From assembly GCA_000708835.1 (NCBI GenBank), contig DF236979.1:186001-250000 (forward strand): DNA of 64,000 bases. Reading direction: 5' to 3'. Below the pieces are notes generated by a model that did not search any database, was not told the origin of the DNA, and saw only the letters and a list, made by a program, of their open reading frames with translations. Shown piece after piece: positions 1 through 20,665 of this stretch. Made by a program: the position numbers and the translations under genes. Every line of letters begins with the position of its first letter. Position 1 is the first letter of the stretch. Origin of the DNA: Klebsormidium nitens. Its lineage: Eukaryota; Streptophyta; Klebsormidiophyceae; Klebsormidiales; Klebsormidiaceae.

Positions 1-597
1 ACGTGTGCTGCACATGCAAGATGTATTGGGTCTTGTAGAAACGTCTCCAACGCTTCCGATCCCATGCACGCCCCCTCCAACTTTGCCTGGTCACAATTAG
101 TTGACCGCCGCGAGACACGAATTTTCATGCCTCAAGGGACAAGCATGCATCGATCCAACAAATGACCTTGCATCATCTTTCAATCAAAGTTGGATGCATG
201 CTCGCTAATGATCGACGCTTTCGATCCATTGCAGTCCCTCCCTAGTGGATTAACACACATATTGTATTGTCATGGTTTCCTGTCTATATTCCAGAACCAC
301 AAAGTCGCAGTTCTTTTATGATTCATATACAAAGACATTATCCATCACAGAGGCTCAGTTGAGCGGCCTTCGTGCCATTCTTAAACAACAGGCACGATTT
401 CGGTAAGATTGAAGTGGCTGCAGCGGAGTCCGAATGCATAATGTATCTTGAGCGCTGCACCTAATAATATTGTTCCTCTCCACATTCTGGGGAGTTGACA
501 AGCTTTTCCAACTTTACAGTAAAACGTTTTTATCTCGATGGTCGTAGTTGTTCATCAATTGATCAAAACCAACACGTGTATCGATCATAAACTTCCG
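1..597. other. Downstream flank of DDM1, no gene seen
   Basis: This stretch lies beyond the stop codon of the minus-strand DDM1 gene. I see no exon-like reading frame, RNA gene or clear repeat in it. It presumably holds the DDM1 3' untranslated region near its right end and intergenic DNA further left. Confidence 0.5.
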
Positions 598-10983
<10,386 letters not shown>

Positions 10984-11675
10984 GTTGAAAACCCTCTTAC
11001 TGTGCCAAAAAGAAGGAAGAAACAGCTGGCAAATCAGCCACATGCAAGCTCAAATGCTGCCACTAACTTGGAACGTTGGGAAGAGAAGATCGCCTTGGTG
11101 CTCAACAAGACGTCTTGCGTGATGCTGGAGACACTGAATGCAACTGGATCATGTATCCAAGATCGATAGCTTCTTCTTCAAAGCATGACTCGGAAGAGCC
11201 TTATTCGCTGTTGTTCGCGGCAGTTTGTGAGATTTGGCGCGAAGAAAGGCTGGTGCACTCGTGGTAGAATCTGCGCCCTCAATCTAACTGGGTTCCTTCA
11301 CCATCGACGTCTTGAATTGAACGGACAGCATCAATCTCTTTCAAGTTTCTAGACCTCAAGGCTCAGTCAGACCTGCACTGCTGCAACGGAAGTCCGCAGG
11401 ATGTCCGCATTGACTATTCTGTCGGGGCGACGACTTCACAACTGATGGACCTCTGTGGTGACTGGTCAGTGACAGTGGTCGCCCTCGATACAGAGGAAGT
11501 GCGGGTGACGCCCGCGTTTTGCGGGATGCATTCCTGTTGCTATAGACATGATGCACGGAACCTGTGCTGTTGTGGCGCTGCAATCTGTGCATTCCCCTTC
11601 TCAAAGGCCTCAATTGGACGCACTTCTGAGCCTTGCGATCGTCGCTGTCAGTTGTCTGTGTGCTGCAGAATTCAG
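10984..11675. promoter_or_regulatory. Divergent spacer between DDM1 and glutathione synthetase
   Basis: DDM1 starts leftward and glutathione synthetase rightward, so both promoters should lie in this roughly 0.7-kb stretch, or 1.0 kb if the inner glutathione synthetase start is used. I see no clear TATA box or known element. Confidence 0.4.
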
Positions 11676-14600
11676 ATGCATTCCTTCGCTGGAGCTCTCA
11701 ACACGGCATGTGGCTCCTTGCTTGAAGAGACCACCATTTTTGCCGCCTCCCGAGCGCGCACCCGAGTACGCACCAAGGATAGTAGTCAATTGGTTAGTAC
11801 TGCATTCTACAAGCACATACAAGCCCCCTCTGGACATGTTGGACTTCCACTAGACTCGCTCTTGCGGCGCACAAGTCACACTAGCAAAAACCAGTTCACC
11901 TCACAGCAATCACATTCGGCACCACAAGCAACAAAAGCCAGAAAGCTTCACCAGAGTTTCGCGATGCAGACGCAAGTTGCGCCCAACCTGGATAATTGCC
12001 TGCCAGAGAGTGAGCTCTCTGACGAGGAGCTTCTAGGTTCTGACGCCGTTCCTGCCCTGGTCCAAGACGCGCTAATCTGGTGCAGTCTCCACGGCCTGCT
12101 TGTCGGAGATAAGGATGGGAAGAACTCGGGGGTGACTCCGGGAGTCGGACTTGTGCACGCACCGGTGTCTTTGTTGCCAACTCCTTTTCCAAGGTATTAA
12201 GTCTACTTTGTCTGCCTGTTTGTTGGTAGATGCATTCTCCCAAAATAAGTCCACTTTGTATGCCTGTTTGTTGATATATGCACTTTCCAAGGTAAGTTTA
12301 TTTTTTTGCCTGTTTGTTTGAATGTGTACTCTCCCAAGGTAAGTAGGCTTCTTTCTGACAGCCTCAGTCAACGTGTCAGCTAGTTGGCGGGTCAGCGTGT
12401 TGAAATTGTGCAAGTCATTAAGGACCGAAATGCGGTGGGAAGTGGGGGTAAAAGGACTCTTCAGCTTTGAAGGGGAAGCAGCCTCTTTCAACAAGCTGAC
12501 AAAGCGGACAGATGCTTGACAATGCCTGATTAAGATGTTCAAATGCAACAAATTGTAAAGTTGGTAGCTCTAAGCCCAAATTCTAAGTGTAAGGAATGGT
12601 AGGTAAAGTCACAGTTCGCAGATTTCTGTCTTTCCTGAAGTAGAGAATCTCAACCAGAGATCTGGGTTCCCAAATAGTCAGACCTGGATCATGGGCACTT
12701 TGTTGCAGAAACCCAGCTCTTGTTTCTTCAACAGGCCCCTGTTCGAACAAGCGGTTGAGGTTGCGCCCATCTTCAATGAGCTGGTTGACAAAGTCAGCCA
12801 AGACAGCGAGTTCCTCTTCAGTACGCTGGAAAGGTAAGACAGTAGGGCCTATCCATGACGTTCTTTCTCTGTAGAAGCTGCATTTCGCTTGGAGTGTTCG
12901 TAGACAAATAGTGCTGCCGGTCTTAACTGTCTGCCTTGACCAACATTACAGCCCCTTGTTATCTTGAACTCCTCTCTCCTCAGCAAGAATAGGAGACTGT
13001 TGTTGTCCAAACACCTGCTTAGAATGCAACTTCCTGTTACTTGGTAGAAGGGAGAACTGTCAACTTTCCAGGCGGCTCTAGATTGTCAAACCTGACCTTA
13101 AGGGAAGAGAGGTGCTGACCCATGCCTTCTTTAGGCGCAAACATGAAATTGGGCCATGCGCGCACTGCCTTGCCACCCTTTCTCTTGCTCAGCTTGGCAG
13201 TTGCGACTCACTGCTGGAAAAAGTCCTCTCAATGTGCGAGAGGCTCCGAACGAAGTAAGAGCTGACTCAGAGACATCTCCAATTCCAAAGAACCTGAATA
13301 CAAACGGGGCTCCCAAAGCAATGGTTAATCCACATTTGGTTGGACCTGGCCGCCTGACCAGAGCCTTATTTGAGCCGAACGCAGAACTTGCCCGGTGGGC
13401 AGAACTTGGACCCTGCAATGATTTGGATACCTCCCATCGAACGGTCCAGGTTCTGCAACTCGAGAAACGATCTGCAACTGGCTCGTTTCTGACTTGGGTC
13501 AGGCGGCCAGGTTTGACCGAACCTGCAGAATGACGAACAGAGTAGCATCTGAGTTTGTCTTTCCTGTACCTTGACGCCTCTCACTAACAATACCTTTCTC
13601 CGCCGCAGGGCAAGGAAGACAGACAGCTTCACAGCGGGTTTGTTGGACATATACCGTGCCACTCTGGACAAGGGGATCAAGGAGGACATTCGATTGGGGC
13701 TGCATCGGAGCGACTACATGCTCGACAAGGCCACCGGGGGCCTGTTGCAGATTGAGCTGAACACGATATCGTCCTCATTCGCGGCGCTCGGGACGCAAGT
13801 CAGCAGGCTCCACAGGCAAGAAGCTGACTCGCTCTTCTGGTTTGGGTGTGAGTTGTTCTTAGGTAGTGATGTGAGGCCATTTGGAAGAATACTGAAGTAC
13901 GTGAGGTAATAGGTTAGAAGGGGAATTCATGTGCTTTGAAGAAAGGGCGGACTGGCACTTTGGCCGTCGCCCTTCTTCGCAGGTTTGAAAACGACACGCC
14001 AACATGCTCCCACATGTTGGCAGGGAAAGGATTAAGCTTGCCGTGCTTCTCTCCGACTTTCTCTACATCACGAGGAAAGCTTTGGACGAGGAAAGCTGTG
14101 GACGATCGCTCTTTTGCTTTCCATCGGTTTCGAAGGGCCCGACAACCCACAGGCTCAAATCAGACACTCCCAGCTCCCACAGCCTTGACCCACAAAGCCA
14201 GAGTCAGCTTTCTGATTTTCATCGCCCAGAGTCCACCCTGCAGGGGCCTCGTTCCCAAATTGACTACTGTACAGACGAGTTAACAAGCGCCTCGAAGTCT
14301 TATCCCTGTCGCGGATCTTGGTTTTCGTCGCTTTGTTCTTTGTTTCTTCGGGGCCTCCTGTCGCCCACCTGACCCCCTGTTCTGCACCTCGTTCGATGTT
14401 TCTGCGCCATGCTTAGACTTCAACTCCACCCCGTCAGCCGTCCTAAAACACGCGCACGTAGTTTGGGACTTGACCCGTTGCTGCGCCTCATTCACTGCCG
14501 ATCTTGTTGTTCCCTGCGCAATCCAGTTGCCCACTGATCGAGAAACTCCGAAGGCTTTGCTTCCCCTGTTCCCGCTCTGTTTGGCTAATCCTGCAAAGAA

Positions 14601-17600
14601 TGCTGTCCAGGCACATTGTCAACCGCGCCGGGGCCAGATCGAAGCTGGAGCCTCAAAACGTACCCGAGAACGCGTCCTTCGAGGCTATGACAGATGGAAT
14701 CGCCGAGGCGTGGAGACAGTACGGAGACGACGAGTGAGTTCCAGTCCAGCTATCGAAGTTTTACTTTCGTCAACTTCCTTCAGCGACTTCGACGGGTAAC
14801 AGTTCTCCTTTGTTTGAATCAGCTGGACTCCTCTTCTTGTTGCGAACAAGCAAAGGTTCTGGTCGGTAATATGGGTTGACCCCTGTTTCCGGCTGCCTGC
14901 TCATTCCTTTCCCTCTGGTCTTTTGACGGGAACAGTGTCTTCTGCCAGAGAATACAGTCTCCTCTCAACAGGGTCCTAAATCCAGGACGGGAATCAGTCG
15001 TCTACGTTGTATCCCGATCCAAAATATCTTGGTTGAGCAGATTAGAAGTGAAAAGTCGTCTTTCAGATACTAAGGCTCTCCTTCGACCCGGTTACTTTTT
15101 GGAGCAAGATGGCATACGTTGCCAGCAATGTCAGGGCTGAATGTTCCTTGTCGATTAGCCAATCTCCATGAAGCTTATCTCACCGACTCCTGTAGATCCT
15201 CGCATAGATTCTACACTCGAAAGTACTTTGAACAAGGTTTCCTACGGCGATGCTTCTACTCGTGGTGCAAACGTCCACCGGACACCGGCCTCAGGTTGAC
15301 AACTTTTGTCGGCCTCAAACGGACACATAACCTCTTCTGAAAGGCTCTAAGCCCGGTTGGGTTATGCAGGGCGGTGGTTCTGTTCGTAGTGCAACCGGCG
15401 GAGCGCAACATGTACGACCAGCTGTGGATGGCGGACCGCTTATGGGACGCGCACGGGATTCGCAGCGTGCGCCGAACGCTGACCGAGATCGAGAAGGACG
15501 GGGCGTTGGACGGAGATCGCACTCTGAGCATGTGAGCCCACGTTGCTACAACTAAGGCGTCCCTTGAACTGGTTTGACTGTATATTGTTTGCAGTTCAGG
15601 GGGCAACAACAACTTGGGGCGCTTGAAGTGGGTTAGGTCAGAAATTTCGGAGCTAGTGTTGGGAGGTGTGGGCCCAGGTTCGAAGAAGGGTTTGAGCAAT
15701 TAATCTTATTCCGGCTGCCCAGGATGCTGGCGGACCATCGCGCAAGGTTGCAAACGGCTTTTCTGCTTGATATTTATCATGAAGCTTCATCGGGCTTCAG
15801 AATCTGCGTGATCTAGGGGTTTTGGTCATTGGTCAAAAATGCGGGATGGCATGCTGCTCAATACCAGTTCGGCGTCTGATGAGCACTCTTCCCATAAATC
15901 GAACCCATCAACCTTCTCGATCGTGGTAACAATGGACGTTCGCAACCTGAACCTTCCTGAACCTTTTTTGAGGCTCTCTAAAAGATGCTCCGATTCTCAA
16001 GAGAACCGCGGTGCTCTGCAGAAGCGGCCAACGGGTGAGCGTGGTTTATTTCCGGGCCGGCTACACGCCCACCGACTACCCGTCCGACACCGTAAGCCCC
16101 TCACTTTCGCGTTGCACTGACAACAACCATCGGTCACCTGCGTGTTGCCATGCTATGGCTTACGATTGGACTCAGGATTAGGCTACGGTTGTTGAGCGCA
16201 TGTATGTGGAAGCTGAGCACCGACCTTTTGCGGAGTGCACCCAAAGCTCGCTTCTGGAAAAGTCGGCTAACGGGGCTCGCTCAAACGGATGAAGAAGTAC
16301 CATTTCCAGCCGTGAAACTTTTATGCACCAGACACCGGGAATCCGCCTCTTGAATACATCTCGAAGTCTTGAGGGTCTCAGCCTTAGGGGCTTCTGACAG
16401 TCTGCTCTGCGGTCTGAGGTCGCCGGGTCGCGGGGTCGCGAGTCGCGGTTCTCGGTTTGCGGTTTGCGGTTTGCGGTTTGCGGTTTGCGGTTTGCGGTTT
16501 GCGGTCTGCGGTTGTCAATGTGCGGTTTGCCGCTTGTGGTCTGATTCATTGCTTGCGGTTCATGGGCTACAGATCATCCAGTATACGTCACATTTTCTAT
16601 TTCGACGAACCTTTTGTCGCAAAGCCCACATGGATTTCCTGCACCTGCAGGAATGGCGGGCCCGCCTGCTGATGGAGGAGTCGTCTGCGGTCAAGTGCCC
16701 GAGCATCTCGTACCACCTGACCGGCGCCAAGAAGATCCAGCAGGAGCTTGCGCGCCCGGGCGTCCTCGAACGGTATGCCACGGAAAAATCTCCTGACCGC
16801 TTTTCACCCCTGAAAATTTTTGCGGTCTACTAATTTTCGCACCGAAAACAAAATCCAGGCCATTGTTCTTTGCGCCAGCGACTACTTTCCGTGCAAGGGC
16901 AATTCGCCGAATAGCAACCGCTGTGATTCGAGCCGGGGACAGGTTCCGGCCGTTCCGTTCCTTCCGGCTGACTGCCTCCGACGACTTAGGGCTGCCCGGA
17001 GACTGGTTCCGACTGCTTGAAGAGCTTGATCATTGAAGCGGTTTAAAGCAGGCTTTTGAGCGAAAGCAACATTGCATGGGACTCTCTTGAACCCAGTGGA
17101 GTCGTCCAAGGCAAACACATCTGGCACTTGTTTGAACAATATCTCCCCACTATTGGACGTGGAGCTGGGACGGTAATACTGACGTTGTTTAAGGAAGTTT
17201 CTTGAACTCTAGAGAGTGCCAAACGAGAGAGATTTTAAGCGTATGGTTTATCCCGTAGCTGTCAAGATGACCATCGGTTTTCGTATCTCTAGCAGCGAAA
17301 GGAGATGAAGCTCACAGCTTTCAAAGTGCGGTGCTCTGGGTTGCAGATTAAGTCAATGGCCATCGTCCAGAAGAAGATGTTGCGAGTTTCTAGTAGCTTG
17401 CTCAAAAGTAGGTTACGTAAAGTTCTCGTGAGGACTCGTTCGCTGGACTAAGAAGAACGACGCTGGAGACTCAGAGCCGTGAGAGTCGCTTTCTTATTTT
17501 TATCTTCGTAGAATGCAGCTTCATCACGAACGAAAAGGACGCGGCTCTTCTACGGCGCCACTTCGCGGGACTCTGGGCTTTGGAGGGGGAGGGAAGCGAG

Positions 17601-19504
17601 GAGATCATCGAGAAGGCGATCGCGGATCCGGAGGGTTTCGTGCTAAAGCCGCAGCGAGAAGGAGGAGGTAAGCCTCACGATACAGTCTGCTTTTAGGTCT
17701 CATTGCCGAAAAAGGGAGTCGCGAGTCACAGTTACAGCTCTTTGCGTCAAACCTGCCATCGGGTTTCATATGTTCCGAGCATGGTTCCTGATCTTAGACC
17801 GTCCGATCGACGACGAGGAAGTCATCGAACGGTTCAAGATCAGGGACCGTGCTCGGAGAGATCGGAACCCGCTGGCAGGTTTGACGCAAAGAGCTGTATG
17901 TAGGACAGCTAAAAGGTGGTTCTGTGCAAGGAAGGGACTTTTCCAGGTGCTTTTGAAGAAAGCTTCGAGAAAATAAGACAAACGTTTTCTGCGGCCAGGT
18001 AAATGAAGTGAGCGTGGTGCTTGTTGCAGCCGCTTGGCGCAAAGGTTACTAGCGCGGCAAGAAGTTGCTCCGTAGCGACTGCTCGTGAGGAGCGGTTGAA
18101 CACCGCTCGAAACGTTCCGGCTCGCTTCCTTTTCCGCAAACAACTAGTTCGGGACTCAACACGTTTGGCGGTTTCCTGAATCCTCGTAGCCTGGTTGCGG
18201 GTCATGTCTTTTACGGTTTCAGGCATCAGCGTGTTGTGGCAGACCCTGAAAGTTACGATTGACGTTACGGCTCAGAACGTCCGCTAGACGAAATTCGGCC
18301 GTCCGATTCGCTGCAAGTAACGAATCTCTAAACTCATAACCCCTTCCGAAGTTGTAGAAATACAAGGTAATTACCACATTACCGTCTCAGACTGTACCCG
18401 TGTCTAATCCTAGCCACTCCGTTTTGCAGGTAACAACATCCGGAACTCAGTTTTTCAGGCGAAGCTGGAGAAGTTCGAAGTGATAACAACGTTCTTGTAT
18501 CAGGTGGCTCAGATTCTACCCGCGTGTATTCTTAGCTATTCGACTTTGCAGGTAACAACATCTCCGCCTCAGACTGTACCCCCGTTTAATCTCAGCCGCT
18601 CGATCTTTGCAGGTAACAACATCTACTGCTCAGACGTCCCGGCAAAGCTGCGAAGAATCAAAAGGATATGTCAACCTTCCCGTCTCAAACTGTACCCGCG
18701 TCTAATCTTAGCCGTTCGATATCTGCAGGTAACAACATCTACGGCTCAGATGTCCCGGCAAAGCTGCAGGAGCTCCAGGGCACGGACGGGCTCGCAGCGT
18801 ACATCCTCATGCAACGAATCTTCCCGCCAGTGAAGAAGTCGTACCTGCTGAGAGGGGGCGAGTGGAGCCAGCAGGATACGCTTTCTGAACTGGGCATCTT
18901 TGGGACTTATTTAAGGTAGGGCCCTGACTTCCGGGAACAAAACCCTCGGTTTCATCTCTTACTATCGCTTGCTCTTTCTTTGTTTCTTTTCTTGTTCATA
19001 CAGATTTCCTCGTACTCGAGTACGGTTTTGACACTTGGCTATGTGCTTTGCAACTGGTGGAGAGCTTCCCAGACCAGGACATTGTTTTTTGGTCCATTGG
19101 TGCTAGTCGAATGCGCGACTTATCATACTGACTGCTGAATCCATCCGGTGTTTCCCTTCCAACCGTAGATGGTGGAATCCACGGCGCTGACGATGGCTTT
19201 TTGCAGACGTGGATCTCGTTTGGGCTTTACCCCACTGAAACTCATAAAATAGAAAGACTACCTTGACGAATAGCCTTACGAGTGGTATGAACTCGAAAAG
19301 CACTTTCTTTTTTCAACGGGTATTTTAAAAAACCGGACCTGGAAAATAGCGACTGCTTCTCCTTTCTCTTACAGAAATGGGGAAAAGGTGGTCATCAACC
19401 AGCCCGCGGGCCATTTGTTGCGGACGAAAACGGCGTCGTCGAACGAGGGAGGTGTGGCCGCGGGTTACGGGGTGATCGACAGCCCGTACCTCACAAGCAA
19501 GTGA
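11676..19504 (+). CDS. GSH2: Glutathione synthetase, eukaryotic type, 10 exons
   Basis: ATP-dependent ligase joining gamma-glutamylcysteine and glycine, the second step of glutathione synthesis. Exons: 11676-12193, 12735-12833, 13609-13815, 14611-14733, 15370-15531, 16022-16091, 16651-16772, 17519-17667, 18729-18915 and 19375-19504. All phases join. Recognisable blocks are [107 protein letters not shown] and the C-terminal [17 protein letters not shown]. The family core begins just after the inner ATG at 11964, which gives 492 residues. The outer in-frame ATG at 11676 adds 96 residues rich in Ser, Thr and Arg that could be a plastid transit peptide. Both starts may be used, as plant homologues occur in plastid and cytosol. 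The intron after exon 3 starts with GC (CACAG|GCAAG). Introns 1 and 8 carry arrays of junction copies. Confidence 0.93.
12186..12350 (+). repeat. Array of about 55-bp units each starting with a copy of the exon 1 donor of GSH2
   Basis: The real donor CCAAG|GTATTAAG at 12194 is followed by further versions near 12228 (degraded to CCCAAAATAAG), 12289 (CCAAG|GTAAGT) and 12338 (CCCAAG|GTAAGT). The spacers share GCCTGTTTGTT. Two downstream copies match the donor consensus better than the real site does. Their use would add short intronic stretches to the exon. Confidence 0.8.
13336..13520. repeat. Imperfect inverted repeat in GSH2 intron 2
   Basis: ACCTGGCCGCCTGACC near 13345 and its reverse complement GGTCAGGCGGCCAGGT near 13497 form 16-bp perfect arms, extended imperfectly on both sides, with a loop of about 135 bp. 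The gene lacks coding sequence here. Confidence 0.65.
16453..16508 (+). repeat. Heptamer microsatellite CGGTTTG in GSH2 intron 6
   Basis: Seven perfect CGGTTTG units run from 16453 to 16501, followed by one CGGTCTG variant. Looser relatives continue for some 50 bp downstream. The array sits within the intron between exons 6 and 7. It is not the plant telomere repeat (TTTAGGG). Confidence 0.92.
17733..17896. repeat. Long hairpin (about 69-bp arms) in GSH2 intron 8
   Basis: The left arm 17733-17801 and right arm 17828-17896 are reverse complements with about nine mismatches spread along them, separated by a 26-bp loop. The outermost bases, ACAGCTCTTTGCGTCAAACC and its complement, pair perfectly. 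It could be a MITE remnant or a small-RNA precursor. Confidence 0.8.
18389..18770 (+). repeat. Array copying the exon 9 acceptor junction of GSH2
   Basis: The real acceptor TCTGCAG|GTAACAACATC is at 18722-18740. Earlier versions of TTTGCAG|GTAACAACATC occur near 18425, 18549 and 18611, each preceded by a version of CAGACTGTACCCG plus TCTAATC.TAGCC. The third copy matches about 38 bases of exon 9 itself. Because the exon starts with GTAAC, each copy is both an acceptor and a potential donor. Confidence 0.88.
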
Positions 19505-20665
19505 GGCAGCGTCCTTATGCCAGGTCAGAAGATACCGAGTTAAGAACACGTATATTGCGGACTTGACAATCAGAGAAACAAAGCGTTGTCCGGCATTGCA
19601 ATGAACAGAAAAACTTGTCTTACTTTGTGGAGGAAAGATTTAATACTTACTTGGAGCTACTGGGTGCTTTTCAATTTAATCACAGCAGCGTTGGCAGTTT
19701 TTCAGTGCATGCAGACGTGACCTAGTTTTGCTGTGATTCTGCATGATCAATGCTATACAGAGATAAAGCGCCTTGGAATCAGCAATGGCACACTGAAGTT
19801 CTACGTGCGATCGGACGCTTTCGGTGCACAGGGCGTCTGCCTGCCAATTCAAGTTACATATCAATACTTAAGCATATATACATATGCGAACTAGTGTATA
19901 CGTGTAGGTAGCTGGTGCAGACATGTCACGCACTGAGGTGTATATACGTACTCGCATTCACCAAACTTGAAACCGGCCGCACTACATGGCCATATATGCA
20001 ATGATGGCATGCAGCGGTGCTGTACGTATACGCGCAGCTTCGCTTCGTCGCATCTACCATGCAACTCTTATATTGTAGCTGCGCCCAGACCGACGGTCGT
20101 GCGCGGCGGCCACGGCCGCAGCGATCAGAATGCATGGCATCTATTCAGTAATTTTGAAGCGCATGGCCCCTCGCGATCTAACCTGCCAACTGCCTACGCG
20201 TTGGATTGTTCGCAATACCCCTATGGTGTCAGTTGCACGCGTCACCTGTCGAGCTCCATTTTGAACTTAGCCATGTTTTGTGTTGGATGCACGTACGTCC
20301 TAGGCTTGAATTCATATAGGTATGGCCGTCGGAAGCGGGATCAACGACTCTTTAAAGCTTTGCTTATCCAAACTTATCGTCAGCTACGTGCAACCGAAAC
20401 CCAGGTAGCTTTACAGCACTGCTTTAAGGGGGTCACAAATAAGAGAGCACACCGCCAACCTACTCTTACGCGCGATAATCCACGCAGCTCCAGGGGGACT
20501 GATTCCGTGGATTTTATAGCCTATGCGCTTCGGACAATTTGATCTCTATGAAAGTTCTATGTTGAGCTGTATACAGTTGCTACTTAATAGTAACCACGCT
20601 CCTATATTATAACGCAGCCTCTCGACCCTTCTGAAACTTTTCTTGATCTCCGTTGAGATGTTCCA
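19505..20665. other. Convergent spacer between GSH2 and the macrodomain gene, no gene seen
   Basis: Two genes end toward each other here. The middle (about 19850-20100) is rich in ATATAC/TACGTA-type short palindromes and looks compositionally unlike the flanking genes. Open frames within it show no recognisable protein. The 3' untranslated regions of both genes must lie at its ends. Confidence 0.5.

Noticed and set aside
11445-11675. Further in-frame extension of GSH2 exon 1 upstream of 11676
   Set aside because: The sequence is Cys-rich and unlike a transit peptide or the enzyme. It is more likely promoter or 5' untranslated region that happens to be open.
16453-16508. Interstitial telomere tract
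   Set aside because: The heptamer is CGGTTTG, not TTTAGGG or a permutation of it.
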